64,000 bases of DNA from Paludibacterium sp. B53371 (GTDB lineage Bacteria > Pseudomonadota > Gammaproteobacteria > Burkholderiales > Chromobacteriaceae): NCBI RefSeq assembly GCF_018802765.1, contig NZ_CP069163.1, positions 1 through 64,000 of the forward strand, written 5' to 3'. The notes beneath the pieces are model-generated. The model searched no databases and was not told the origin of the DNA. It saw nothing but the letters and a program-made list of their open reading frames with translations. Below, piece by piece: positions 10,711 through 18,336 of the stretch (within the stretch, counting starts at the first letter, position 1; every line of letters starts with the position of its first letter). The position numbers and the translations under genes were made by a program.

Positions 10711-12107
10711 TGCTTCACCTCATGCGCCAATTTTTTCAAAGCGGGAAGGCCCAATAAAGGCTCTTTCGAGCCTCGCCCCAGAACTGGATTAGGTATTTTT
10801 GCGAAAAAATTTTCTGCAATATACTCTTCCTCGCAAGCGGCAAGGCTGAACTGAGTTCGCGCATAAAGCCGGTTGGCTTCTAGCCGAAATGGATAGGCAC
10901 GAGCAATGAACTCCATCACGCAAGCAGACGCTGCACGCATGTTTAGTGCAATAACAGCCGGAGCTTCATCAGCCATCCCTTGAAGATAGCCTGCTCTTTG
11001 TTCCTCGCGATGCGCCTCAGGTGCTACGTTGCGCAGGTACTCAGCCCGCAGTGAGACAGGCGAATAGACCCCACGGTCTTGCAATGTCGAACCTCCGGGC
11101 TGTACATAGTCGATACGCCCACAGACATCCCCAATTGCCCGCGTAACCCCAGCATTACGCGTTGGAATTACGACACCTACGTCAAACAAAGGGAGCAAAA
11201 AAGCTGAACTAATAAGGTCAGCAATATGGCGAGCCTCCAAGGTGTCAACACAGCAGAACAAAACGTCACATTGGCTTGCTGCTAGAACGGCCTCCCTTGT
11301 TACTACCGAAGCTGGGACTGCATTGGCCACACCCTCACCACGATAGCTTGCTATCGCAGCGGCAAATGCGTTTACCTTCAATTGGTTGCGGTTTGCCCCT
11401 TCGATGGTTGAATTCAAGATGCGATTCAGATTCTTATGCTCTAGATGATCGAAATCAATCAGCGTCACATTCGCAAAACCAAGCCGGGCTAGCTGCTCGG
11501 CAACTATTGAACCTGTTCCTGACACCCCAATCACTCCCGCTGTCAGCCGGCCGACTTCGGCGGTCATATCACTGGTAAAAGCGACGGGGCGACGGCTGGG
11601 AGTCACCGACGTGAGATCACTCCACCAATAGTGGATGTCATCCCCCGCGACCGACACCAAATCGATGGGCTGATTATCCATGCTGGGCGTATAAAGACGG
11701 GCTTGGATGGCCCCGCCGGGCACCATAATAGCCGAGCCGTGCAGTTCGCCGAATGCATGGAATAAGCTTGGTAATACTGCAGCGTCACTGGCATCGTCAG
11801 CATCGGAAAAATCAAACAGTCCGCCAGGGTGCGAATGGATCAGGATAATCGCTAATTCATCCGTTTCAGCTTGATCGATAGCATGTTCAACGAACTCACC
11901 AGGCCACGTGATAGCGTCTGGAGCTCTGTGTGAACAAGCTTCATGAGGGACAAAAATGGCTTCTCTTGCAAGCAAACGAAGGCGCGGCCCAGGGACTCGA
12001 GAACAGAGTAGAATCGCAGCCGCCTCAAGCCCATCACCCGGAAACAAGTGGTCCCGGACTTGGGCATACAATGAAGCTGGCAGTGTCAGCGTCGAAGTAG
12101 GCTTCAC
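10707..12107 (-). CDS. JAMM deubiquitinase-like / E1-like (ThiF) adenylyltransferase fusion
   Basis: The N-terminal half is a JAB/MPN metalloprotease with Glu28 and the full metal motif HSHPGG (91-96), Ser101 and Asp104. Such domains cleave ubiquitin-like (Ubl) proteins or mature their C-termini. The C-terminal half is a ThiF/E1 domain: nucleotide loop GVSGTGS (194-200), LIDFDHLE with Asp218/Asp220, and the NLNRI motif with Arg229 that contacts ATP. E1 enzymes adenylate the Ubl C-terminus. No classical zinc-binding CxxC pair is obvious. A fused JAMM-E1 is a hallmark of predicted prokaryotic Ub-like systems (Iyer, Burroughs and Aravind). It overlaps both neighbours by 4 bp, making a tight operon. 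At 466 residues it looks complete. Confidence 0.9.
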   Translation of the reverse strand: MKPTSTLTLPASLYAQVRDHLFPGDGLEAAAILLCSRVPGPRLRLLAREAIFVPHEACSHRAPDAITWPGEFVEHAIDQAETDELAIILIHSHPGGLFDFSDADDASDAAVLPSLFHAFGELHGSAIMVPGGAIQARLYTPSMDNQPIDLVSVAGDDIHYWWSDLTSVTPSRRPVAFTSDMTAEVGRLTAGVIGVSGTGSIVAEQLARLGFANVTLIDFDHLEHKNLNRILNSTIEGANRNQLKVNAFAAAIASYRGEGVANAVPASVVTREAVLAASQCDVLFCCVDTLEARHIADLISSAFLLPLFDVGVVIPTRNAGVTRAIGDVCGRIDYVQPGGSTLQDRGVYSPVSLRAEYLRNVAPEAHREEQRAGYLQGMADEAPAVIALNMRAASACVMEFIARAYPFRLEANRLYARTQFSLAACEEEYIAENFFAKIPNPVLGRGSKEPLLGLPALKKLAHEVKQ

Positions 12108-13267
12108 TCTCCAACCTCCTTTGCCAGCGCCGATTCGACAAGAGCGAGATGCGTAATGACATTATCGGTCGAGGGATTCCAAGGAGATTGAGCCCCTCGA
12201 TGCCGGGACCATCCGTGAAACTCAATACCAAAGATGGTGGCCCGAACTTGCGTGCAGTCGATTGGACGACCAGACTCTAAGGCAAGAGGCGGATTGGTAT
12301 AAAACATATCAATCTGCGCCCCCGGATAGGACTGCGGGATTTCAAGAGCCAGCAGTGTCTGACCCGCAGTGTAACCTTGCGGGATATCATAGGAGTGAAT
12401 AAGCAGCCAACGTCTGCCCTCATCAACCACGGTTTCCCAGCGCAAAGCAAGCTGTCCGAGGTGGGCTTCATCTACATCAAGAAGCGCGAAATCCCTGCGT
12501 GGTGTCGGAGCCGCTTCACCATTGTTCACTTCTCGAGGAGTAAGCCTCAGCTTTTCAATACCATGTGTACGTAGATCAACTACAGTTGACAACTCAACCG
12601 CTTGCTTTGGCTGTCCTGCAATCTTCAAGAAAATCTGCCAGCCCTGATTGGGATCAAAACCCGCGCGAGTCAGAGCATCTCTGACGGAAATTGTGGGGGT
12701 TAGGATCTCAAGCATCACTCCTTGAACGTTAAGAGACCACGCTAGCTTTCGGCTATAGAAAGCTTCAACACCTAGAGCATCCAAGTCGATTAGATCGTCG
12801 TCATTCACTAGGCGATCGGCCTCGTCCTTGCGCTCGAAGTAGAGTCCCATTTCTACCGGCACTTTGCCCAGCTTGCGGATAAGCTCACCAGAAACCATTC
12901 GGCAGGGCCAGTCAAATCGCACGCCATCAATAGTAAAACGATACAAGCGATCGCTTTCTACGATGATGAAATGGCCATATCCATTATGCAGATTAATGGT
13001 TTCATCAGGCCGAATATCCTCCAACTCGCCGTTAGGAAGGACATGCAGAACGGTTGGGCTCTGAGTGGGCTTGAAACCTGCCGCAGTGGCAAGTTGCTGG
13101 CCCGTTGGGGTCAAATCACTAATGTGAATTGAGCGGTAGGTCAGATTCTCATCTGCCACCTCAATCACATGATGATCATTGTGAAAGTTTGCTGCAGTTG
13201 CAACCATGGAAGTACCCTCCGAAACAGATTCAGGTGCAGTTGCGCCCGGTTTGAGTTGACTGCTCAT
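12104..13267 (-). CDS. Triple ubiquitin-like domains fused to E2-like (Prok-E2) domain
   Basis: At 387 residues it looks like a substrate and carrier in one chain. After a linker of about 30 residues come three beta-grasp-like repeats, at about 32-105 (HHVIEVADENLTYRS...), 106-175 (LYRFTIDGVRFDWP...) and 176-247 (LAWSLNVQGVMLEI...), matching the multiubiquitin domain pattern. Residues about 250-387 resemble the prokaryotic E2/UBC family: a proline-rich SYPGAQIDMFYTNPPLAL, a single Cys in PIDCTQV, then FHGWSRHRGAQSPWNPSTD. Which residue would carry the Ubl is not clear; the chain does not end in a diglycine but in KEVGE. It is first in the operon. The divergent 530-bp region upstream presumably holds its promoter. 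Confidence 0.85.
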   Translation of the reverse strand: MSSQLKPGATAPESVSEGTSMVATAANFHNDHHVIEVADENLTYRSIHISDLTPTGQQLATAAGFKPTQSPTVLHVLPNGELEDIRPDETINLHNGYGHFIIVESDRLYRFTIDGVRFDWPCRMVSGELIRKLGKVPVEMGLYFERKDEADRLVNDDDLIDLDALGVEAFYSRKLAWSLNVQGVMLEILTPTISVRDALTRAGFDPNQGWQIFLKIAGQPKQAVELSTVVDLRTHGIEKLRLTPREVNNGEAAPTPRRDFALLDVDEAHLGQLALRWETVVDEGRRWLLIHSYDIPQGYTAGQTLLALEIPQSYPGAQIDMFYTNPPLALESGRPIDCTQVRATIFGIEFHGWSRHRGAQSPWNPSTDNVITHLALVESALAKEVGE

Positions 13268-13678
13268 GGAATTTCTCCAAAAAAATGAGCACGACTAAAA
13301 CATGGGGCGACCTCCAGCACAGCCCTTTCTTGACGAAAGGCACTGTCATCACAGATACTCGCAGCTGTCTAACGGCAGCGGTCTCTTCGGAGATCGTTTT
13401 TCGCTTGGGCAGCGCCAACTGCCCAAGCGACCCCCTTCTTTCAGACCCACCTCACGGTCGATCTAAACTTCATAATCCTCAAGTCTTTTACTGCGAAGCT
13501 TTACTCCTTGGACTACACATGTATTGCGGCCAAGTGTCTCTGGTAGCACTTCATACACGTTCCATCAATCTATGAATGCAAATTGCATATTTGCTACCCT
13601 TGCTTGCATGCTCAACGCCCGATAGTCATGGGTAGCGTCATACCTGGCAGAGCTTGGGAAGATTCATACACCCACGAT

Positions 13679-13746
13679 CGTAAGATACATCTAACGCCAC
13701 GAATATGCAACTACTGGCATACAATTTTGTTCGGGTGTATCTTACG
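13679..13746. promoter_or_regulatory. Candidate operator between the divergent Ubl and XRE operons
   Basis: The 532-bp gap between the start codons at 13267 and 13800 contains a perfect 11-bp inverted repeat, CGTAAGATACA (13679-13689) and TGTATCTTACG (13736-13746), 46 bp apart. It sits 53 bp before the XRE gene, where self-regulation would act. The rest of the gap is AT-rich and I see no gene in it. Confidence 0.5.
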
Positions 13747-13799
13747 GGTAGGCTCGGCAGCAATTAGTTGCGGGGCTTTTACTACTTGGAGAAGTCAAC

Positions 13800-14114
13800 A
13801 TGTCCCTAGGAGCGAAGCTGAACGAACTTCGGCTGAAGAAGGGGGAATCGCTGCAGGACACTGCAGATGCAGTCGGAGTGACCAAAACCCATATATGGGA
13901 ACTTGAAAAAGGCAAAAGTAAAAATCCAACGGCTGATTTGCTTAGAAAGCTGGCTGATCACTTCAAGGTCACCGTTGACTACTTGATTGACCCTAGCCAA
14001 GAGGAACTCTCAACAGAAGCAGAAGCTTTGGTTTTTTATCGAGATTTGAAATCTCTTGACCAACGCGACCAGGATACTGTTCGTCAGATGATTGAGCTGC
14101 TAAAGGGGAAGTAG
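13800..14114 (+). CDS. XRE-family helix-turn-helix regulator
   Basis: The first 65 residues are a classic Cro/C1 helix-turn-helix: LNELRLKKGESLQDTADAVG then VTKTHIWELEKGKSKNP. A C-terminal helical tail follows (104 aa in total). The stop lies 2 bp before the GTG of an ImmA-type peptidase gene, the standard arrangement in which the peptidase cleaves or inactivates its paired repressor. It probably binds the inverted repeat upstream and may control both this operon and the divergent Ubl operon; that second part is inference. Confidence 0.9.
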   Translation: MSLGAKLNELRLKKGESLQDTADAVGVTKTHIWELEKGKSKNPTADLLRKLADHFKVTVDYLIDPSQEELSTEAEALVFYRDLKSLDQRDQDTVRQMIELLKGK

Positions 14115-14116
14115 TA

Positions 14117-14983
14117 GTGGCAAATACGTTAACCCTCGATTTAATGGAATTGGATGGAAAAGCTACTCCAATAGCCATCGCTAATGAAATTTTCCGCCAG
14201 AATCCAAGTCTTCAAGGGCCAGTACCCGTTGAGGAGTTTGCTACATTAGTCGGCATTGAAAAAATAGCGGAACTGACAACGGAAGGCTTTGAGGGAGCAC
14301 TGATTACTAATCCAGAAAAGTCATGCGGAGTCATAATGGTGAAGGGCGGTGTCAATCCTCAACGCCGGCGCTTTACTATTGGCCATGAGCTGGGGCATTT
14401 CCTTCTTCCGTGGCACCGGCAAACAAGCTTTAACTGCAAGCAAGAAGACATCAAGGACTCGAGCGATGGCCTTGGACGTACATCGGCTGCTGGGGTAAGG
14501 CAAGACATCGAGACGGAAGCCAATTCCTTTGCCTCTGAGCTACTAATGCCACGTGTACAGTTCAAGGCAAAGTTAAAGGCATATGGTGAGCCTGAACTTG
14601 GACACCTACTTGAACTCGCTTCCAACTATGACGCTAGCGTTGAGGCAACGGTCTGGCGGTATAAGGCGCTTTCTGACTATCCCGTGGCGTTTGTTTTTTC
14701 GCATAACAATGTAGTCCGCTACTGGACGCGTGCCGCTGAGTTTCCCTACACCCTCTGCGTCCGCAAGGGACACTCTCTTCCAACCCAATCCCCTGCTAGG
14801 CAGAATGGGCAGGGGATTTCCGATTGGGATGAGGTAGACAGCTATCAATGGCTTGAAGAAAACAAAAGGAACCAGCTTCCTGATACTGTTCTAGAACAGA
14901 CACTGTATCAACAGGATGGATACAAGGTTACGCTGCTCTACATTGAAGAGCTTCCAGATGAAGACGAGGAAGGTAATGTCTGA
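14117..14983 (+). CDS. ImmA/IrrE-family metallopeptidase
   Basis: This 288-residue protein has the zinc site HELGH within RRFTIGHELGHFLLPWH, plus the downstream ETEANSFASELLMP motif that supplies the third ligand. Both are diagnostic for ImmA/IrrE (DUF955) peptidases, which relieve repression by cleaving a partner XRE repressor under stress. It starts at GTG 14117, almost abutting the XRE gene. The C-terminal third (about 190-288) is an extra domain that could sense a signal. AT-rich codon use agrees with transfer. Confidence 0.9.
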   Translation: MANTLTLDLMELDGKATPIAIANEIFRQNPSLQGPVPVEEFATLVGIEKIAELTTEGFEGALITNPEKSCGVIMVKGGVNPQRRRFTIGHELGHFLLPWHRQTSFNCKQEDIKDSSDGLGRTSAAGVRQDIETEANSFASELLMPRVQFKAKLKAYGEPELGHLLELASNYDASVEATVWRYKALSDYPVAFVFSHNNVVRYWTRAAEFPYTLCVRKGHSLPTQSPARQNGQGISDWDEVDSYQWLEENKRNQLPDTVLEQTLYQQDGYKVTLLYIEELPDEDEEGNV

Positions 14984-15059
14984 ATCATCCATGCTCCAGT
15001 AGGCCTTATTCTGGGTCAGATACTATGCAAGCTTGAGGCAAAGAGCAGGAGAGGGAGTG

Positions 15060-16586
15060 GTGAAGAAATTTGATCTGAACATAGACCGGATGCTGGAAAA
15101 TTGGGACGCGTTTCATGCTATCCGAGAAATCATCGCTAACGCACTCGACGAGCAGATCTTGACCGGCACTCAGGAAATCTCCATCACCCACGATGGCCCC
15201 GGTTTTTGGCATATCCGGGATTTCGGACGTGGCCTCCGGCATGAGCACTTCACGATGAACGAGAACCAGGAAAAGCTCGACCATCCGGGTCTCATCGGAA
15301 AGTTCGGAGTGGGTTTGAAAGATGCTCTGGCTACATTCGACCGTTTAGGCATTGAGGCTAGCATCCGGTCTAAATTCTGCGATGTCTCCTTCGACCGCTC
15401 CGAGAAGCACGACTTCTCCGATGTCATTACTCTGCACGCTTGCATTTCTGACCCGTCCGATCCTACATTCGTCGGTACCGAGTTTATTTTGAAAGGATGT
15501 TCTGCCGAGGACATCGAGAGGGCAAAACAGCTATTCCTGCAATTCTCGGGTGAGGAAACACTCGAAAGAACCCCATACGGAGAAGTTCTCAGAAAAGGGG
15601 GCGATTTATCCTACATCTACATTAACGGCATCCGCGTCGCGGAAGAAGAGAACTTTCTGTTTTCCTACAACATCACTTCACTGACAGCAGCCATTAAGAA
15701 GGCTCTCAATCGAGAAAGGACGAATGTTGGCAGGTCAGCCTACTCCGACCGAGTGAAGTCCATCTTGCTCGCATCCTCTTCAGAAACCATCGCCAAGGTA
15801 CTCGTCGACGATTTGGGTAACTTTGGGAGAGGAACCCTTCATGACGAGATGAAGTGGGCCGATGTCTCCGTACATGCCTCAAAGATTACCAACGCAACAG
15901 GGAATGTCCTGTTTCTGACTGATGAGGAGATCATGAACTCTCCTCGCTTTGTCGAGGAAGCCCAAGCGAGTGGCAGGCAGATCATTACAATTCCCAGCAC
16001 CGTCAAGGATAAGCTGTTGGGTCAGGTGGATGTGGAGGGCAATGCGATTCAGGACCTGGGTAACTTCGTTTCAGAGTGGAACCGCTCTTTCGAGTTTAAG
16101 TTCGTCCCGCCTGAAAATCTCACTTCATCGGAAAGGTCAGTATTCGCTTTGACAGGTAGGATCGCCGACCTCGTCGGAGGGCTCCCATCGAGGGTTCAAG
16201 CGATCGAAATTTCCGAGACGATGCGCCCTGAGACGGGAAGCTTTGCGGAGGCTAGAGGGCTTTGGACAGGTGCGGAAATCATTATTAAGCGGAGTGAACT
16301 CGCCTCTATCGAGGGTTACGCCTCTGTACTGCTCCACGAGATTGCCCATGCTCAAAGCGGGGAAACGGACATCACTCTGGGCTTCGAACAAGAACTAACG
16401 AAGCTTCTCGGGATGGTTGCCTTGAAAGTCCTGCGGGAAGCGGCCATCGAGGGCCGCGTGTTTCAAGAGTCAGCGAAGGTTCAAGTAGCAGAGATTTCCA
16501 CCGTCTGGCAGCAACAAGTGGCGAGCTGCAATCCCGCTCCTGCGAAGAAAACGGGCTTCTGGGCGCGGCTGTTTGGCAAGTACTAG
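15060..16586 (+). CDS. GHKL ATPase fused to a HEXXH putative metallopeptidase
   Basis: The N-terminal about 210 residues have the GHKL/Hsp90-type ATP site: N-box EIIANALDE, DFGRGL (DxGxG) and GKFGVGLKDA. The middle region is unassigned. Near residue 425 comes LLHEIAHAQSG, a zincin HEXXH motif followed by a conserved-looking Gly/Glu stretch, so the chain combines an ATP-driven clamp with a possible protease. I choose GTG 15060 because AGGAGAGGGA lies directly upstream; the TTG at 15033 is less likely. It is third in the XRE-ImmA operon, 76 bp behind, and ends about 200 bp before the transposon terminus. The combination suggests a defence or stress effector; its actual function is unknown. Confidence 0.7.
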   Translation: MKKFDLNIDRMLENWDAFHAIREIIANALDEQILTGTQEISITHDGPGFWHIRDFGRGLRHEHFTMNENQEKLDHPGLIGKFGVGLKDALATFDRLGIEASIRSKFCDVSFDRSEKHDFSDVITLHACISDPSDPTFVGTEFILKGCSAEDIERAKQLFLQFSGEETLERTPYGEVLRKGGDLSYIYINGIRVAEEENFLFSYNITSLTAAIKKALNRERTNVGRSAYSDRVKSILLASSSETIAKVLVDDLGNFGRGTLHDEMKWADVSVHASKITNATGNVLFLTDEEIMNSPRFVEEAQASGRQIITIPSTVKDKLLGQVDVEGNAIQDLGNFVSEWNRSFEFKFVPPENLTSSERSVFALTGRIADLVGGLPSRVQAIEISETMRPETGSFAEARGLWTGAEIIIKRSELASIEGYASVLLHEIAHAQSGETDITLGFEQELTKLLGMVALKVLREAAIEGRVFQESAKVQVAEISTVWQQQVASCNPAPAKKTGFWARLFGKY

Positions 16587-16646
16587 CCCTGTAAAAACAG
16601 GAAATCCATCTGATGCAAGCCTTTGATCTTCCTATATTTGCGACTT

Positions 16647-16782
16647 TTTTTCACAAAGAGCGCAAATTCTGTAGGAATTTTTCACGTAGTCTGCCAGTTG
16701 GTAGGCTCTCCGCATGTGCACATCAATGAAAAATCCATTACAAATCAAGGATCGCGTTTTTCACTAACAGCGCAAACCTACA
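16647..16782 (-). repeat. gyrB-distal transposon end with spaced transposase-site-like repeats
   Basis: Read on the minus strand, the outer site TTTGCGCTGTTAGTGAAAAA (16757-16776) follows the terminal TGTAGG. A second copy, TTTGCGCTCTTTGTGAAAAA, lies at 16647-16666, and a weaker GTGAAAAA-containing copy at about 16678-16694. Three spread-out sites in about 135 bp resemble the left end of Tn7. Confidence 0.8.
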
Positions 16783-16807
16783 TTTCGGGTGATACTGAAA
16801 GTGTTGT

Positions 16808-16838
16808 TGTGTCAGGTTAGTGAAAAAATGCTGACACA
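16808..16838. other. Hairpin outside the element containing a transposase-site-like core
   Basis: TGTGTCAG (16808-16815) pairs perfectly with CTGACACA (16831-16838). The 15-nt loop contains GTTAGTGAAAAA, identical to 12 bp of the transposon's end repeat. It lies 26 bp outside the right boundary. Confidence 0.45.
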
Positions 16839-16845
16839 GATAATG

Positions 16846-16879
16846 AAAAAGCCCACCGGAGCAATCCGGTGGGCTTTTT
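16846..16879 (+). terminator. Rho-independent terminator, probably the original gyrB terminator
   Basis: GCCCACCGGA (16851-16860), loop GCAA, TCCGGTGGGC (16865-16874), with A-rich and T-rich flanks. Removing the transposon would place it about 70 bp behind the gyrB stop. The following 190 bp (to 17072) hold no gene I can support. Confidence 0.85.
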
Positions 16880-17072
16880 ACAATTGATCAAACTACCGCA
16901 TTTCGGCCGGAGCGGACTGTCGCGCTGCCAACTCGAATAGTCGGCTCAGAGATTAAAAGCGGACATCCCCCTTGTTGCAGGGCTAATGTTCGCTTTTATC
17001 ATTTTCCAATGGCCGAAATCAATCCTGAGCGGAAGTTGGCGGCGGCCAAGAAGGCTACCGAGAATCTGACGT

Positions 17073-17729
17073 TCAATCCTCTGGATAAGAGGCGTCTTGA
17101 GGCTTACCGCAAGACGCCCCCTTGACTGATGCGTTAGGTATCGCCTCAGTCTTGCTGCTGAAGCTTTTTGCGAGGTCTTGAATTGCCAACTCAGCCTGCG
17201 CTCGAGCTTCCGCCTTCTCCGTTTCAGTGGGGCGGTCGTCAGGTTTCACCAGTGGGGCCACCGAACTCAAACCTGTGGCTTGCAGCATTGCCAGAATTCT
17301 GCTGACGGCTGCGGTGAAGTGGCTTCTCGGCTGTTGTGTTCGCTCGTGGTAAGAGAATTGTAGGTTTCTGCATCTACCGGCGATGGACTGGTCGTCGAAT
17401 GAGATGAGCTCTGCATGGTGGGCGAACTCATTCCTGATTCTTCGAATTGTGTCTAGATCGGCACGGCACTCCTTGGAAATCTTGCCTAGATAGAAGGCGA
17501 GCTTGATCCTGGCTGAGAACGATGAGAGTGGGGCGGTTCCCTCGAACAGATCCTTCTCGATTCGTTTGTCTGCGACGAGGGAAAGATAGAGAAGATCAGA
17601 AAGCGCCTTATCAAGGAATGCCGCCGCAAACAGGGCACAGCCTCGGTCAGACTCATTTGTAAGGGCTTGGTGAAACGCTGTGAACTCAGCGTGTTGCTTT
17701 TGGATGAACTGATAAACGGTGGTTGTCAT
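17073..17729 (-). CDS. MltR/HEPN-like protein in a gene-cassette context
   Basis: This 218-residue helical protein has the pattern DRGCALFAAAFLDKALSDLL, FEGTAPLSSFSARIKLAFYLGKIS and RRIRNEFAHH. That is the signature of the MltR (mannitol repressor-like) family, and RNEFAH also fits HEPN-type RNase folds. The last about 40 residues are low in similarity and run into a hairpin that looks like an attC, so the C-terminus may be cassette-derived. The ATG lies 7 bp after an attC R' box, standard for a first-in-cassette gene. The molecular role is not known; mannitol genes are absent nearby. Confidence 0.65.
   Translation of the reverse strand: MTTTVYQFIQKQHAEFTAFHQALTNESDRGCALFAAAFLDKALSDLLYLSLVADKRIEKDLFEGTAPLSSFSARIKLAFYLGKISKECRADLDTIRRIRNEFAHHAELISFDDQSIAGRCRNLQFSYHERTQQPRSHFTAAVSRILAMLQATGLSSVAPLVKPDDRPTETEKAEARAQAELAIQDLAKSFSSKTEAIPNASVKGASCGKPQDASYPED
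17075..17139 (-). repeat. Possible degenerate attC site
   Basis: On the minus strand ACCTAAC (17133-17139, an R'' box) precedes a hairpin of GGCGTCTTG/CAAGACGCC (17091-17099 with 17110-17118). No good GTTRRRY box closes it. It overlaps the end of the MltR-like gene. Confidence 0.3.
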
Positions 17730-17736
17730 ACTCGAT

Positions 17737-17803
17737 GCCTAACGTTTGAATTCACCGGCCTGTGCGGCCTTTAGCGCAGGTCCGGTGGAATGATGGGTTA
17801 GCC
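17737..17803 (-). repeat. Integron attC recombination site
   Basis: On the minus strand GGCTAAC (R'', 17797-17803) and GTTAGGC (R', 17737-17743) bracket a 67-bp imperfect palindrome whose arms contain CACCGGACCTGCGC and GCACAGGCCGGTG. It lies between two same-strand genes, as attC sites do between cassettes. A second site with nearly the same internal sequence is at 21227. Confidence 0.75.
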
Positions 17804-18336
17804 TAGAACACACGATTCATGTATGGAGCGCAGTAGCGCTTCTTTATCAGTTCGCAGATGTCGGCGACGGATTGAATCGCCTGCAAGTCTTCCCACCGAA
17901 TTACGACAATGCGCATACCATCCAGCATCAGCGCGTCGCGAAGTAACGCAATAGCTCCTCGGTGTGCGTTGTTGCCGTTCAAAAAATCACCGGTTACACC
18001 GTTTGCGGCGATAAATATTCCCGTTGTGATGTGACTGCGCCGAAGTTTCTGCAGGAAGTTATCCAATACAGCAGCTCCAACTGGCGCCGACCAATTCTTG
18101 CACTCAACCAGTACAACATGATCCCATGGCTGCAAAACCTCTTCCGTTCTAGCATTCCAGAGTAGAAGGTCTATTTCTTCGTAGGGCATTTGAATGTCAC
18201 GCTCTTGAACTTCCACTCCATCTAGGCTGTTTAGAAGGTATTCAGATAGCGTCTCAAATGTCTGGCCTTTCTGATGAGGTGTTTGTGCGATTTGAACCTG
18301 CAGCAACAGGCCTTGATAATGCTGCAAGTCAAACAT
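17803..18336 (-). CDS. Restriction-endonuclease-like (PD-(D/E)XK) protein
   Basis: This 177-residue protein shows an Mrr-like nuclease core: GQTFETLSEYLL helix, EIDLLLWN (catalytic Asp), then VVLVECKNWSAPVG (ExK) with a following Thr/Gly-rich strand-helix. No DNA-recognition domain is evident. Its start overlaps the upstream gene by 8 bp, so the two are probably co-translated as one cassette. Its stop codon touches the attC R'' box. The same pairing of nuclease with a nucleotide-binding/nuclease partner suggests anti-phage defence, by inference. Confidence 0.75.
   Translation of the reverse strand: MFDLQHYQGLLLQVQIAQTPHQKGQTFETLSEYLLNSLDGVEVQERDIQMPYEEIDLLLWNARTEEVLQPWDHVVLVECKNWSAPVGAAVLDNFLQKLRRSHITTGIFIAANGVTGDFLNGNNAHRGAIALLRDALMLDGMRIVVIRWEDLQAIQSVADICELIKKRYCAPYMNRVF

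Larger units (their letters stand above)
5040..16782. mobile_element. Tn7-like (TniQ-type) transposon inserted directly behind gyrB
   Basis: The element starts TGTAGGTTTGCG at 5040 and ends with the reverse complement, CGCAAACCTACA, at 16782. The outer 24 bp of the two ends match at all but a few positions. Both sides carry the same 5-bp duplication, TTTCG (5035-5039 and 16783-16787). TGT...ACA ends, 5-bp duplications and repeated internal sites are known of the Tn7/Tn5053 superfamily. The remaining transposition genes (tnsC fragment, tniQ) lie at the gyrB-proximal end and read inward, as in Tn7, where the tns-gene end faces the attachment gene. TnsA and TnsB genes are missing, so the copy is presumably immobile without help in trans. 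Cargo is a HAD protein, a membrane protein, a ubiquitin-like conjugation operon and an XRE-ImmA-GHKL operon. Confidence 0.88.

Noticed and set aside
16880-17072. Small genes between the transposon and the MltR-like gene
   Set aside because: Only short frames without ribosome sites; nothing supports a coding region.
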